Below, one piece after another: positions 25,046 through 35,931 of a stretch of 64,000 bases of DNA; the first letter of the stretch is position 1; every line of letters begins with the position of its first letter. The position numbers and the translations under genes are program-made. Location: positions 10,277,463 through 10,341,462 of the forward strand of contig NC_058137.1 of NCBI RefSeq assembly GCF_011075055.1, written 5' to 3'. Source of the DNA: Mangifera indica (taxonomy: Eukaryota > Streptophyta > Magnoliopsida > Sapindales > Anacardiaceae). The notes below the pieces were generated by a model. It was not told the DNA's origin. It ran no database searches and saw only the letters and a list, made by a program, of their open reading frames with translations.

Positions 25046-25436
25046 ATACAAAAATTTACAACGCAAATTCTTGGCCTGTAATTTACAATGGCTGAACATT
25101 GGAAAGTTAATGACTTAATTGTTCGAATTAATAAGCAAGAATTTGTGTCGCAGTCTTGTAAGATTAAGGTAAGTACAATTCATACAGAAATCCCATTTGA
25201 AGATTAACAAAGCAAAAATTTGTTTCAGCTCATTTTCTAGAGGCATGAGTTTACTGCCAAGGAATCAGGAGGCAGGTCAAAACAGAGCTTAATTAGAACT
25301 CTCACTATTTTGCCCATATAAAATGTATAATTCAGTTATTGCACTTCAGAGATGGAGCAATGGAAGAAACATCAAGAGCTTGTTTCCTCTGATTTTTGAA
25401 ATTTTGATATCATTTCTGATATCTCATTTTGTATTA

Positions 25437-26205
25437 ATGATGAAAAGTTCCAAGTAATTTTCTTTCACTTTCTTGCTCTTGTCTTCTTCTTCTTGATGGT
25501 TTCTGTTCATGGCGGGAAAGAGGATATTTCCAAGGAACTTGTCGTTGGTGGTACTCAGAATTCAGCCAACAATGTGGTCAGTTTATTATAAGTATGCATG
25601 TAAAAATAATGATTTAGGTAGAACGAGTGTAAGCTAATTGTATATATATTTATGCCACCTTTTTTAAGTTCGGGTCTATAAATGTATATTATACATTGAA
25701 ATTGACCATTACTTTGTCTATAAGGTGTTACATTGATGTATATGATATTATAATTTGTTTGTTTATATAAACAAATTATTTTCTTGTATGAGTTACATAA
25801 TTATTTATTAACAAATACATTAATTTTATCTAGAGAAATGAAAAAATATGGACATAATATTAAATTTGCTTAACGTAACTTTGTTTTAAATGAATTAAGA
25901 TAAATTATGTTTGTTTTTGTTTTTCTACATGAGTATTTGCTTTATTGATTCTATACACTATTGCTTCTTCATTCATTTTATAAAATTTAAAATAAAATTA
26001 TATATATAATCTTATTGATATATTTTTATTGTGTGAAAATGTAAGTTATTTATTTATATTGATTATGATGTCATAATTGAAGGACGTAATTAAATGAATA
26101 TAAATAGGAGTCGAGTGTAGAAAGAAGGAAGTGGAGTGCAAGCAAGAATCAAAAGAGAGCTCTATTAGTGCATGAACATTACATCAACACCAGCTCTCTC
26201 CCTTG
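25437..26205 (+). pseudogene. Possible two-exon small secreted-peptide gene, frame-broken
   Basis: A TATA-like 'ccatataaaatg' (about 25314) precedes an ATG pair (25437, 25440) whose frame stops after five or six codons. A +2 frame from 25448 is open and strongly hydrophobic ('FHFLALVFFFLMVSVHGG'), then 'KEDISKELVVGGTQNSANNV' up to a GTCAGT donor at about 25576. After an 'aaatag' acceptor (about 26107) a phase-matched exon reads 'ESSVERRKWSASKNQKRALL' and ends 'VHEHYINTSSLP' stop at about 26205. A signal-peptide-like start, a dibasic site and a short C-terminal tail resemble plant peptide-hormone precursors, but no family motif is certain and no in-frame ATG precedes the hydrophobic segment. 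It may be a decayed gene or chance. Confidence 0.25.
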
Positions 26206-27882
26206 ATTAAATTAATATTAACATTTTTATATTTTTATATTTAATATATATAAAATAGACATTTTCTTCCAAATTGAACACACATAATGCAAAAAGATTT
26301 TAATTAGATGTAGCAATAAAATTATAGTTATTTATTTTAAATATATAAATATATATATATTTATTTAATATGTATTATTATATAATTAAATAAATTTAAA
26401 TTAAAAAAATAAAATAATATTAAAATATATAATAATATAAATAAATAAATAAATATGTATCAATTTATTTATTTAAAATGAATATGCAAAATAACACTAA
26501 TATAATCCAAACTTTATTATAATTATTTAATGTTTTAACGTCCATTTCACTACTATTTTGAGTATGTGCAAAGCACCGATGGGTATTAAAATAATATATA
26601 ACTAAACTAAAGGGATTATATCAAGGTTTGAGAAAATTACAAAGACGTAGAAGGGTTTGTTTGAGATAATAACAAAGGCATCCAAACAAGTGATTATTTT
26701 ATCACATAAAAAAACTATAATACAAAAATTCCAAAAATTGTCTCAAACATATTTTAGTATTCTTTATTATTATGTTATTACACTTCAGTTCTCATTTTAT
26801 TTTATTTTATTTTTAATATGGAATCTAACAAAATTTTCCTAAACCTAGTGGGGTAAATTGTTATAACTCTTACAGTTTAAAAAATAACTGTTAAAGTGGT
26901 GTTTGGTAGAAGAGTCCAAAGTGAAAAGTCATAAAGTTTAAAAAGCTGATTCCAAACATGTCGACCAAACAGACTATAATTTAATTATTTATAAATAAAT
27001 TACAGTATAACAACTATTACATTGATTCCATCATTGAATTAGAAGACTAAACAATCTAATAATTGTCCTCTGATTTGCATTTAATAAATATAGTGAAAAT
27101 CCCACCCTTTATATCATTTTCTGTCACATCTAAATTTGTTAGTGAAATTATTTATAGTTCTAAAATTAATGATTTAATTTTCTTGTTAATTAATGATCAA
27201 ATCTATTTATTTAAAGTATCTTAATAAATATAAAATAATCAAATTTCTTAATTAGGTATTAACATCAATCACACAATCCCTGAAACAAATAAAACAAGAG
27301 ACAAAAACGCAGGCAACTGCAAATTGTTCTGTTATATACAAAATGACAATTCTCTCACCCTAATTAATGAAATCTAAATCAACCTGTGATTCTGCAGATA
27401 CAGAAGATGAACAAGACAAACCGCCATTAATAATATCCTCAGAATCAGCTTTCTAATAAGGCCAAGTCTCTTAAACTTTTGAGCAACGTTCGGTGGTGTT
27501 TCTGAGTTTCATAATTAAGAACTTTCATACAAAAAGTTGTCTTATATTATAACATTATACACTGTGTGGTCAGCCCATTTTGCAGAATAATAATGGGTGG
27601 CCACACAAATTTAGCCCAAACTGTCCGTAGAAATTTTACATACCGAAAGTATTCATATAGGACACCCATTGACAACATTTTCTTGTGGAAAACTCACTCT
27701 ATTTCAACTGCAAAAGTTCCCAGTCTGTTGTGTAAAATGCTTCATTTTTCAGATTGAGATGAGTGGAGGATACACAAGAGGATTTACTAACCAAATGGCT
27801 GGGGTCTGCAGTAGAAAATCAAAATAGTTGGAAGGTGGGTGTAAATTAGGAACCTATCAAGCCGAAACAATGGATAGCTTAC
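26206..27882. other. AT-rich intergenic DNA; possible eroded inverted-repeat element near 26303-26510
   Basis: Around 26303-26510 the left part ('ttattttaaatatataaata') and the reverse complement of the right part ('tcattttaaataaataaatt') are similar, suggesting a worn MITE. 27380-27475 on the minus strand is open and exon-like ('KADSEDIINGGLSCSSSVSA', ending 'DLDFIN' stop, after a 'ttattag' acceptor). Its relation to the ABC1K pseudogene upstream is unknown, and the expected ABC1K C-terminal exon was not found. Confidence 0.3.
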
Positions 27883-30800
27883 CCGAATAGAATTGAGATA
27901 CAAAATTGTTCCAAAGTTAACCAGGCCTACAGCTGCAACACCCTGTTGAATGGTCAAATACATAGTTATGGAGAAGTTATTATTGAATAAGATACATAAG
28001 TAATATGAGGCAGAGAGACTCATGCTCCCCACTGTCATCTGAACAGCTGTACTTTCAGAGTCCAAGGCTCGAACTCAAAGCTTCAAATCACCTTGCTCCT
28101 CTAGATAGAGTTAAAAAAGTTGGTGAAATCAGTCAAAGTCTCGCATTGACAACATAAAATAACATAAACCATGTAGATTAAAGCACAAAAAATAATACCA
28201 AATCCTACCAAATGTTGTATAATCTCCGCAATTCTTTCAACTCTGTCAGCTTGGCTAAATAACTTGTAGAATGCACGGGATCGACGATCCTATCTATTTC
28301 TGAAATCCTGAAATGTTTAAACAATAGACAATGAGAACAGAATATAGAATCAGAGTAGAGTCGAGATGTTTTGCCTTCAAGATAAATTCAACTCCAGCTT
28401 CACGAAATTGCATCAGTTCTAGTGCTTAGCTAAATAGAGAAAGCGATGTATTTCAGATACAGCCAACAAAATAGGCTGATAAAGTTTCTAAAAGTTCAAA
28501 TGATCGAAAAAATTTAGAAACAACAGTGTCAACTTAAGCATACTCACGGTTTTGCGATTTCAGTAATATCAAAACGAGGATCAAGACCCTTCCCTACACT
28601 CAGATTATTGTTGAATAAAACATGAAACAGCATAAATCCACCAAGTTTTACGAAAATGCTCTTACAACAAATGTGAATATGGTAGGAAATCGGAAAGGTT
28701 GATCTGCTGCAATGGCTAACAAATCTTCCCCTGCAAATTGCAAATAATAACTGTGAGTACTGAGCAGCGCAAATCAACCTCATATCAAAGAAGTCTAAAG
28801 ACCTAGAGTTTGTATACTATCAACATATATTTCATGATCAACTTACCCTTGACAATTTGGTTAAGTATCTCAAAATTAAAAAATGAAACAAAACCAACGA
28901 GGACAACACAATTTAGTAACACATTACCAAGCTATACTCTATGGATATGACTTCATCAGTCCTAAATTTGATGCCGGCATTGTTTATACTTTTAGCACAT
29001 TTACGAAATTAATTTACAAAACATATTTAGTGGACAAACTGTTACCTGACAACCTAGTAAATTACCTACTCTGACAATCTTAAGAAAAAGACTGCACTTA
29101 CAAATTTTGTATTAAACCTAACTGATGTGTCTTAAAGTGAATGGATAATCTAATTGTTTATTTTATTTTTAATTTAAAATCATCAAATCACATTAAGATA
29201 CACCAATTTGTATGGATAAATTATTAAGAAAAGTTAGTAAATGTATTATTATTCTAATCTTAACATCCACGAGAAATAATATGGTTTTAGCTAAGACTTA
29301 ATCCATTTTATATTATTTTTCTAACGTATAAAATTACACAAGTGAATTAACAATAGCAGCAAGACATTGCTTCTTTTTTGCTATCTTTTCCTCCTCGCTC
29401 AGTGGCTTTTTAAATCCAAGTTCTGCTGTCGCTATTTCTTTGTGTCTCCTTTGTGTAGCAAGATGCTCTTCAAAGCTGCAATAATTCAAATATGAATTTC
29501 ATGATCACAAAAATGCTTGAATGATAGGAAGGAGCTCCATGATGATTGATAGCTCTTTCTTGTCAGTTTAAATGGTTTATAAATTTTGGTTCAGAGTGCA
29601 AATAAGTTGTTGGACCAAAATCGTCCTGCTAAACCAAGAAAAACCAGCATTAATACATAGTCACATCATTTTAACAAAGGATGACACAAGTTGTAATATT
29701 GGGAAAAGCACCCAGGGGAGATGAAAAACCCCAATTCGCACCCATAGCCAAACTTTTGTTAATTTTTTTTGTTAAAGGGAGGGGTAAAATAGTTATTTTA
29801 CTGTTTATATTAAAAGTTATAAAGTTTATTACTCTCCACCTCCTCAGATTTTAGAAACTAACATTTTACTTTTACCTGAAGTTATCAAACTTTGAAAAGT
29901 AACATTTTTACCCCCAAACCTAGGGTTTTCATATTTTTTAGAACTCAATCGCCCCCATAACTTTCAAAAATAGCAGTTTCACCCCCATTCTTCAACTTCA
30001 TCTTTCGACGTCGTCTCTGGCCTCCTCCTTCTCCTGGTGCGACGACGGTGGTGCAATGAAAAGATTTTCATCTCTTTGTCGCACGATGTGAAGAAGAGAC
30101 AAAGGTCTCATCGTTGCACCACCCAGACGATGAAAAATTTAGTTTTTCCCCTAGGGTTTGGAAAACAAATCCAGCCAACTAACCCAGTGAACAGTGACCT
30201 CCCTCTCTAGCGTTTCTTTCTTGTTGACGCTTTCTCCCAATGACTCTTTCTTCGGCGATGACGAAGGACAAAACCTTCACTTGGACAATGCCTTTGTTGT
30301 CCATATGACAAAGGATGATGCTTTGTCATCCCTTCATTTGAACTCGATGACGTGGTAAGAGAAGAGAAAGATGACAACAAAGATGATGGTTGGGTTTAGG
30401 GTGGAAAGAGACGGTTGTCGGTGGCTGGAGAGGTAAAAAAAAAAACCTAGATTTGGGGGAAAATGTGACTTTTCAAATATTGAAAACTTTATGTAAGAGT
30501 GAAGTCGTTAGTTTTTAAAACTTTGGAGAGGGGGAGAATGACATAAAATTATATATTTTTTTCATATTATTATTAAAATGATAGTTTTACTCTTAGATTT
30601 AACTACAATTTTAATAGAAGTTTAGGGATGAGTGAGTGTTTGGATTTTTGAAACCCCACGGGTATATGTTTGTCTTTGCACTAGACCTTGGGTGGGAAAT
30701 AATCCATTGGCTTGCAATCATGGGAATAGTCTGGTACAAGGCAGAATGGCAACCCCTTGATAAGTCATAGGCTAAGAATAAGAGTGTTGTTGAGAGGTTA

Positions 30801-31498
30801 AAAACAAAGAATGAGAGAAAAAAGTAAATTAACTATAACCTCTTGAAAGAAAAAAGAAAAGAAAAAGAGAGGATAACTATTCAATCTAATTTAACGAGGT
30901 CTTTTGACAATTATTCAAACTATTTTGTATATTATCATATTGCATAAAAGCTTCTTTTGTAATAATTTTCACAAGACATTAATGGAATAATTGTCCAAAC
31001 AAGCAAATGAAGCATTAATATTAGCAGCAAAAAGAGCACAAAAAAGTTTTCAGTCTCCAATGGGAGCACCTGTTTAGAACTGTGCAGTTTTTCTAAAAAT
31101 GTCATATCTCCAGTAGGCATAAGAATGCCCATTTAAATCATTGCTTGAAGGACCTGAACTATGGTAAAAGTTTCAATGGGGAAGTATATAAAGGCAATGT
31201 ATGAGAACTACATTATCATTGATCAAATAAAATAAGGACAGAATCACCTTGTTCATATCCTTCTCAGACTCCACAGAACATTTCTAGCAGACCTTCTCTG
31301 ATATTTAGACGAATACTGCATGGTGCCATGAAAGAAAACACATGAATAAATCAGAGTTAACACCAACTTTCACATAAACTGAAAAAACCTGTCCCAAGTA
31401 ATCAACATCAAGTCTAGAGAGTACCTTCCCATCATCTCAAAGTCATAAAAGATCAATTTTCCACCATTTACATAATCTACAACAATACTTCTAGAATG
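27883..31498 (-). pseudogene. ABC1K (AARF/UbiB-type atypical kinase) pseudogene, 3' part
   Basis: Ten exons on the minus strand, in family order: 31498-31425 ('IVVDYVNGGKLIFYDFEMMG'), 31315-31248 ('NIREGLLEMF'), 31153-31070 ('MGILMPTGDMTF'), 29475-29351 ('TAELGFKKPLSEEEKIAKKK'), 28730-28652 ('EDLLAIAADQPFRFP'), about 28598-28548 ('VGKGLDPRFDITEIAKP'), 28429-28375 ('ALELMQFREAGVEFILK'), 28307-28209 ('AFYKLFSQADRVERIAEII'), 28098 to about 28026 ('EQGDLKL'), 27942-27883 ('LVNFGTILYLNSIR'). ABC1 kinases act in plastids or mitochondria in prenylquinone metabolism. Damage: the metal-binding DFG is DFE, a two-base deletion after 'MFCGV', stops at Gln, Tyr, Trp and Arg positions, a GT donor changed to TT after 29351, and a GC in place of GT after 28375. 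Exon phases still match, so this is a dead genomic copy, not a processed one. Confidence 0.85.
29712..30685. mobile_element. Non-autonomous long-inverted-repeat element in an ABC1K intron (MULE-like)
   Basis: About 970 bases lying between ABC1K exons at 31070 and 29475. The left arm ('acccaggggagatgaaaaac' onward) and the reverse complement of the right arm ('acccgtggggtttcaaaaat' onward) can be aligned for some 220 bases, through 'gtaaaatagttatttta'/'gtaaaactatcatttta' and 'gaaaagtaacattttt'/'gaaaagtcacatttt'. The interior is richer in G+C ('cgacgtcgtctctggcctcc') and has no long open frame. A related right arm is at 1-655. The long arms suggest a Mutator-like element; the target duplication was not resolved, so the ends are approximate. 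Confidence 0.6.
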
Positions 31499-31698
31499 CT
31501 GCAGAAAATGGAAAAAGAAAATAAGATGACCAGGCTATACGACAGTGTAAACTAGACCATCAAGTAATCATTAAACATAATAAGTAACTTCAAGTTCATG
31601 GTAGAAAATCCATTTTCTTGTGTCTTAATTTTTTTCTCCAACCTAAACCCTAGTGTGGTATTAAAGCCGAGTTGACCAAGTGGTCTATTATTCAAATG

Positions 31699-32010
31699 TG
31701 TAAGGCTTAAAGGTAAAAAAAGAAAATTTTCAGACTTAAAAATAATAAGTCAAAGACATTTTTTGAGAAAAACATCTTGTAGCATATTGTGCAACTATCA
31801 CTCTTATTTTTATATCATAATACAAGTATATAGGTCAGAATTAGGATCTCAAACAAGACAAGTCAATTACAAAGTAGTTTTCTAATAGTTTACAAGTTAT
31901 TCTCAACTGCTTTCATGTAAATCCTCATGTTGGCACTCCATTGCTATCATATATTTTTTAATGTGTGTTTGTGTATAATTTTGAATAAAAGGTTCACACG
32001 ATCTTCAACA
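31699..32010 (-). repeat. 3' LTR of the outer copia
   Basis: It starts 'tgtaaggcttaaagg' and ends 'cttcaaca' on the plus strand, and aligns with 42622-42958 through 'catcttgtagcatattg', 'acaagtatataggtca' and 'atcctcatgttggcac'. It is shorter than its partner, mainly because the partner carries an extra block around 42785-42825. Confidence 0.9.
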
Positions 32011-32167
32011 CTCTTCCTTATCACACAATCCCAATTTGGGAACTCTTACACTCCTTATCACTAACTTCAATAATTGGTAAATCACTCACAAAATTTTTCT
32101 TTTGTGCTAGTTAAATAGAGCTAAGATGACAATGCCTCAACCTTTTATGCCAAAACAATGATTCATC

Positions 32168-33788
32168 TGTTAGAATATACCCTAAAAACCAATCGCTTTG
32201 TTGATTTCAAATGTTGTATATCTTGTATATACATTATTAGTAAAAAAAAAAAAGGAGTTCTGTCATACTTCACATGTTTTCTGCATCACTTTTATATCTA
32301 TGTTGTAGTTATATATTACATCCATATTAGCTACATGCATATGACATGTGAAAGGTCCTGATGAGTTTTAATAAACGTCATCAAATCGTTTCCTGCATAG
32401 ACAATCTATTTGGGCAATAGTATTGCATAATGGGTGTGTGCTATATCACCACAGTATATCAGTGGATGATATTAGACATAGTGGATATACACAAAGGTAA
32501 ACAATAGAACTATTTGATGGTTAGAGAACTAATCAAAGATTATTATATTATATTGTTTATCAAATGTAACTACTAAACGATGATCACATGGGCATTAATA
32601 TGTAGTCAATGATACATTGTAAATCATACTAGTGTATAGATCCTTTGACTTGAGATATCATGGCTGTGCTTCGTTCTGAAACGTATGGTTCATATTGTGT
32701 ATATCACGGGGCTAATCATGTCTTGTTCAAAAGCCGCTTTGATCATATGTTGCTTGAGCGAGAGGACAAGTGATGATCATATAGGGATCCGTTAGTTCGA
32801 CTGCTCTTGAGTTCCTATACGAATATCGAGAAACATGAAAATCTAAGACACTGGCCAATATAGATAAAAGTCTATATGAAAATAGTTTCAATGTGGCACG
32901 TTTTGAGGTATGACTTGATATTCGAAAAGATTAAATATTGGATTTTGATATTCTATGAATCCAAGTTTAATTGGAATGTAACAACAGAGGGATTAGACTA
33001 CATGGTAAGTGTGAGTAAGAAAGGTTCGTTTGGTATTATGTGAAGTTTGTACTTCATTGTGATATAAGAGTCATGAGACATTGCTAGATGACACCACATG
33101 ATCAGTGGAAGCTTCGTCTTGTAGCGAAAAATGAAGTATATTGGTTAACGACAGTTTTGGATTATACAGTGATATAATGAAATGTATCGTCTAATATGGG
33201 ATCCACGACTACGTCACTATAAACCTTGAAAGTCACACCCATATTTCAAGGATCAAAATGGTGTTATGAAGCTAAAAATATTTATCCATAGTTGGCTAGC
33301 ACTTTCTGTAGATAAAAATGGTGTTTTTCGAATAAGATTCGAAAAAGGGGCGAAATTGTCATTTTGCACTTACTAAATTGTTTAGAAAGTTGAATGAATA
33401 ATTATGGGCACAAATTATTCAACATGTGTGAAATTATAATTTACTCTTAATTATCAACAATGGGAAATAAACACATGATTTAACTTGATAAATATCAAGT
33501 TTAAGTTTAATAAATGGGAGAAAAAAGAAGAATATATAGAGATTTTTCTTCTCCTTCTTCCTTTTGTCGGGAAAGGCTTCCATTTTTCTTCCTTGAAGGG
33601 TGCAAGTCAAGAGATCACTTATTTTAGTGATTCAAGCTTTCTAACTTCAAATCAAATTACAAGGTACAAGGTAGTTTACATGTTTTTATATTTTATTTCT
33701 TGAAACAACATATAAATTTTATATTACCATTGTTACATATGATGTGAACATAATCTTAAACTTTTAATTTTCTTGCCAAAATTATACA
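32168..33788 (+). repeat. 5' LTR of the inner copia
   Basis: Pairs end to end with 39908-41528. About eight differences can be seen in the first 73 bases, so the insertion is not recent. Confidence 0.93.
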
Positions 33789-35931
33789 AATGGTATCAAA
33801 GCAAGAGTTTGATCTTTGAATGACAAGAACATGTCATATTTTTAGGTGTTTGGAAGTGTTAGTGATTAAAACCTAAGATATAAGTTTTGTTATGTTTGAT
33901 TGGTTCAAACCAAGTGTACATATGTTATTAGGAATGTCTTATAGCATTTGAGAAGCTTTAAATTGTTGAAATTGTGTTGGATAATTTTTGACATAATTAA
34001 AAAAAAAACCCCTAATTTTAGAAATTTGAGTGTTTTTAAAATTAATGGTTTAATCATGATTTATACATGATTGTCATGATATACACACGAATTTTAATCT
34101 TGACTTTACATGGGAATGTGTTTTTAAGAAACTTAGTTTGTGTGACCTAGTGAAGGGCATGAACAAGTTGACATGATTTCCATGTGTTTGGTTGATGGAA
34201 ATAACATTCAATATTGATTGAATTGTTATTAATTCATTAAACTAGTGTTTGACTTGGTTTGATTGACAATTGAATTCTTGATAGCTTGGATTAGATAAAT
34301 TACATTATGAGTAACCATATTCATGCTTGAATAATTATTACATGGTGAGATGGATTATGTTTGAGTGATGAATGATTCATATATGTCATGATTTGGTGAA
34401 ATGCATGACACTTGTGAATTTGGCTCACATTAGACATGTGTTATATATTTATTTTACAGCTTATCATTTCAAAATCTATTCATGTTTAAGTATGAATTGA
34501 AACATGTTTAGTGAGATTTTGGTGAACTTTGTATGTGTTTTGGAAACATCAAGAGTTAGGGTTTCATGGTTGGTTTCAAGAAAAATGTAATATAAAATTT
34601 TGGTTTAATTACTTTGTATACTTGTTATAGTTTGATCTTGTAGATACCAAACATTGGATGTGTTTGTGTTTTAGCAGACTTGAACAAAAAGCATAAAGTA
34701 TGATAAATTATTTGTTAAGTTTACTAAATTACAAATTTAATTTCTAAGTTTGAATGTTTGACTATAGGGTTACAAATATTAATATGGTGCCCACAATGTC
34801 ATGTTATTATAGGTATATATGATAGCATTAATGTGTAACATGTGTATGTTATATATGAGACATTATGACATGTTAGACATCATGCATCTAAATGCTTAAC
34901 ATTATGTATGCTAGATTGAAATGGACTTAAAATATTGGATATGTTTGTTGTCTTAGATACATAAATAAGAACTCAAGTTTGCTAGTCTAGAATTAAGTTA
35001 TAAGATATTGAATCTCTTATATGCAAAATCAACCTAATGTACATTTTAGATATGTGATATGCTAAGTTGTATAAAAATATTATCTCTTTTGATTATTAAA
35101 TAATATAGTTGATATGTGTTCAATAGTATGCCTAAGTTTTATGTTTTATATTATCATGTAATTTATTTATGACATATAATACATAGTTTTGTGCTTTAGA
35201 GAACTAAAACTTTTAGGCATGAAATATTCTTATAATACCATTTAGGATATTAGAAAAGTTTTCAATGGCATAAATTGTAAGAATATGGTTTCGTAACATG
35301 TCTTGGGTGACAAATACGTATCCAAAGATACATACTAGACTACTCAAGATATAAACTGAACCTAATTAATAATAATGAAATCTTTCCCAAATTTTCAATA
35401 TCAAATTCGAGCCTTCCATTGTGGGTTGATTAGGGTTACGTCATAAGGCTGGAAATCATGGATTTCTATTATGTGACGGATATTATGTCATGTGGCATAA
35501 AATTAGTCGATTGGTGTCTAGAGTACTATTTATGTCATTCCCTAGATTCTATTATGTGCGGGAGTGATGAGGTATTATATCTGGAAAGTACAATGGGTTG
35601 AATTTGACTAGTTTAGAGTGCTTAGATCTATTGTGTGCGGTGTTCAAAACTTGAGGCTCACATAAATCATAGCTTGCATTTGGAATGTAAAAAGGAATCG
35701 ATTCCTACTTATTGAGCTTGACGGACTTAGATCTATTATGTGTGGTTTGTCAAGTTTGATAAGAACTTAATTCCCCACTAGAAAGTGATCCAATGAACTT
35801 TTCGAATCTTCAATCAGGGAAGTATAAGATTTAAATAAAATAGTGGGAGTTAATAAGATTAGGTTTATTGGTAATTACTAATGAATTTGTTATTTCTTGT
35901 AACACTCTCTCTTGTGATATAAAATCTCAAA
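33789..35931 (+). other. Long untranslated leader of the inner copia
   Basis: About 2.1 kb of AT-rich DNA between the primer site and the first gag codon, with no recognisable coding frame. The length is unusual for a Ty1/copia element. Confidence 0.6.

Noticed and set aside
32158..32361. 67-codon frame at the copia boundary
   Set aside because: It crosses the TCATC target duplication and the LTR start.
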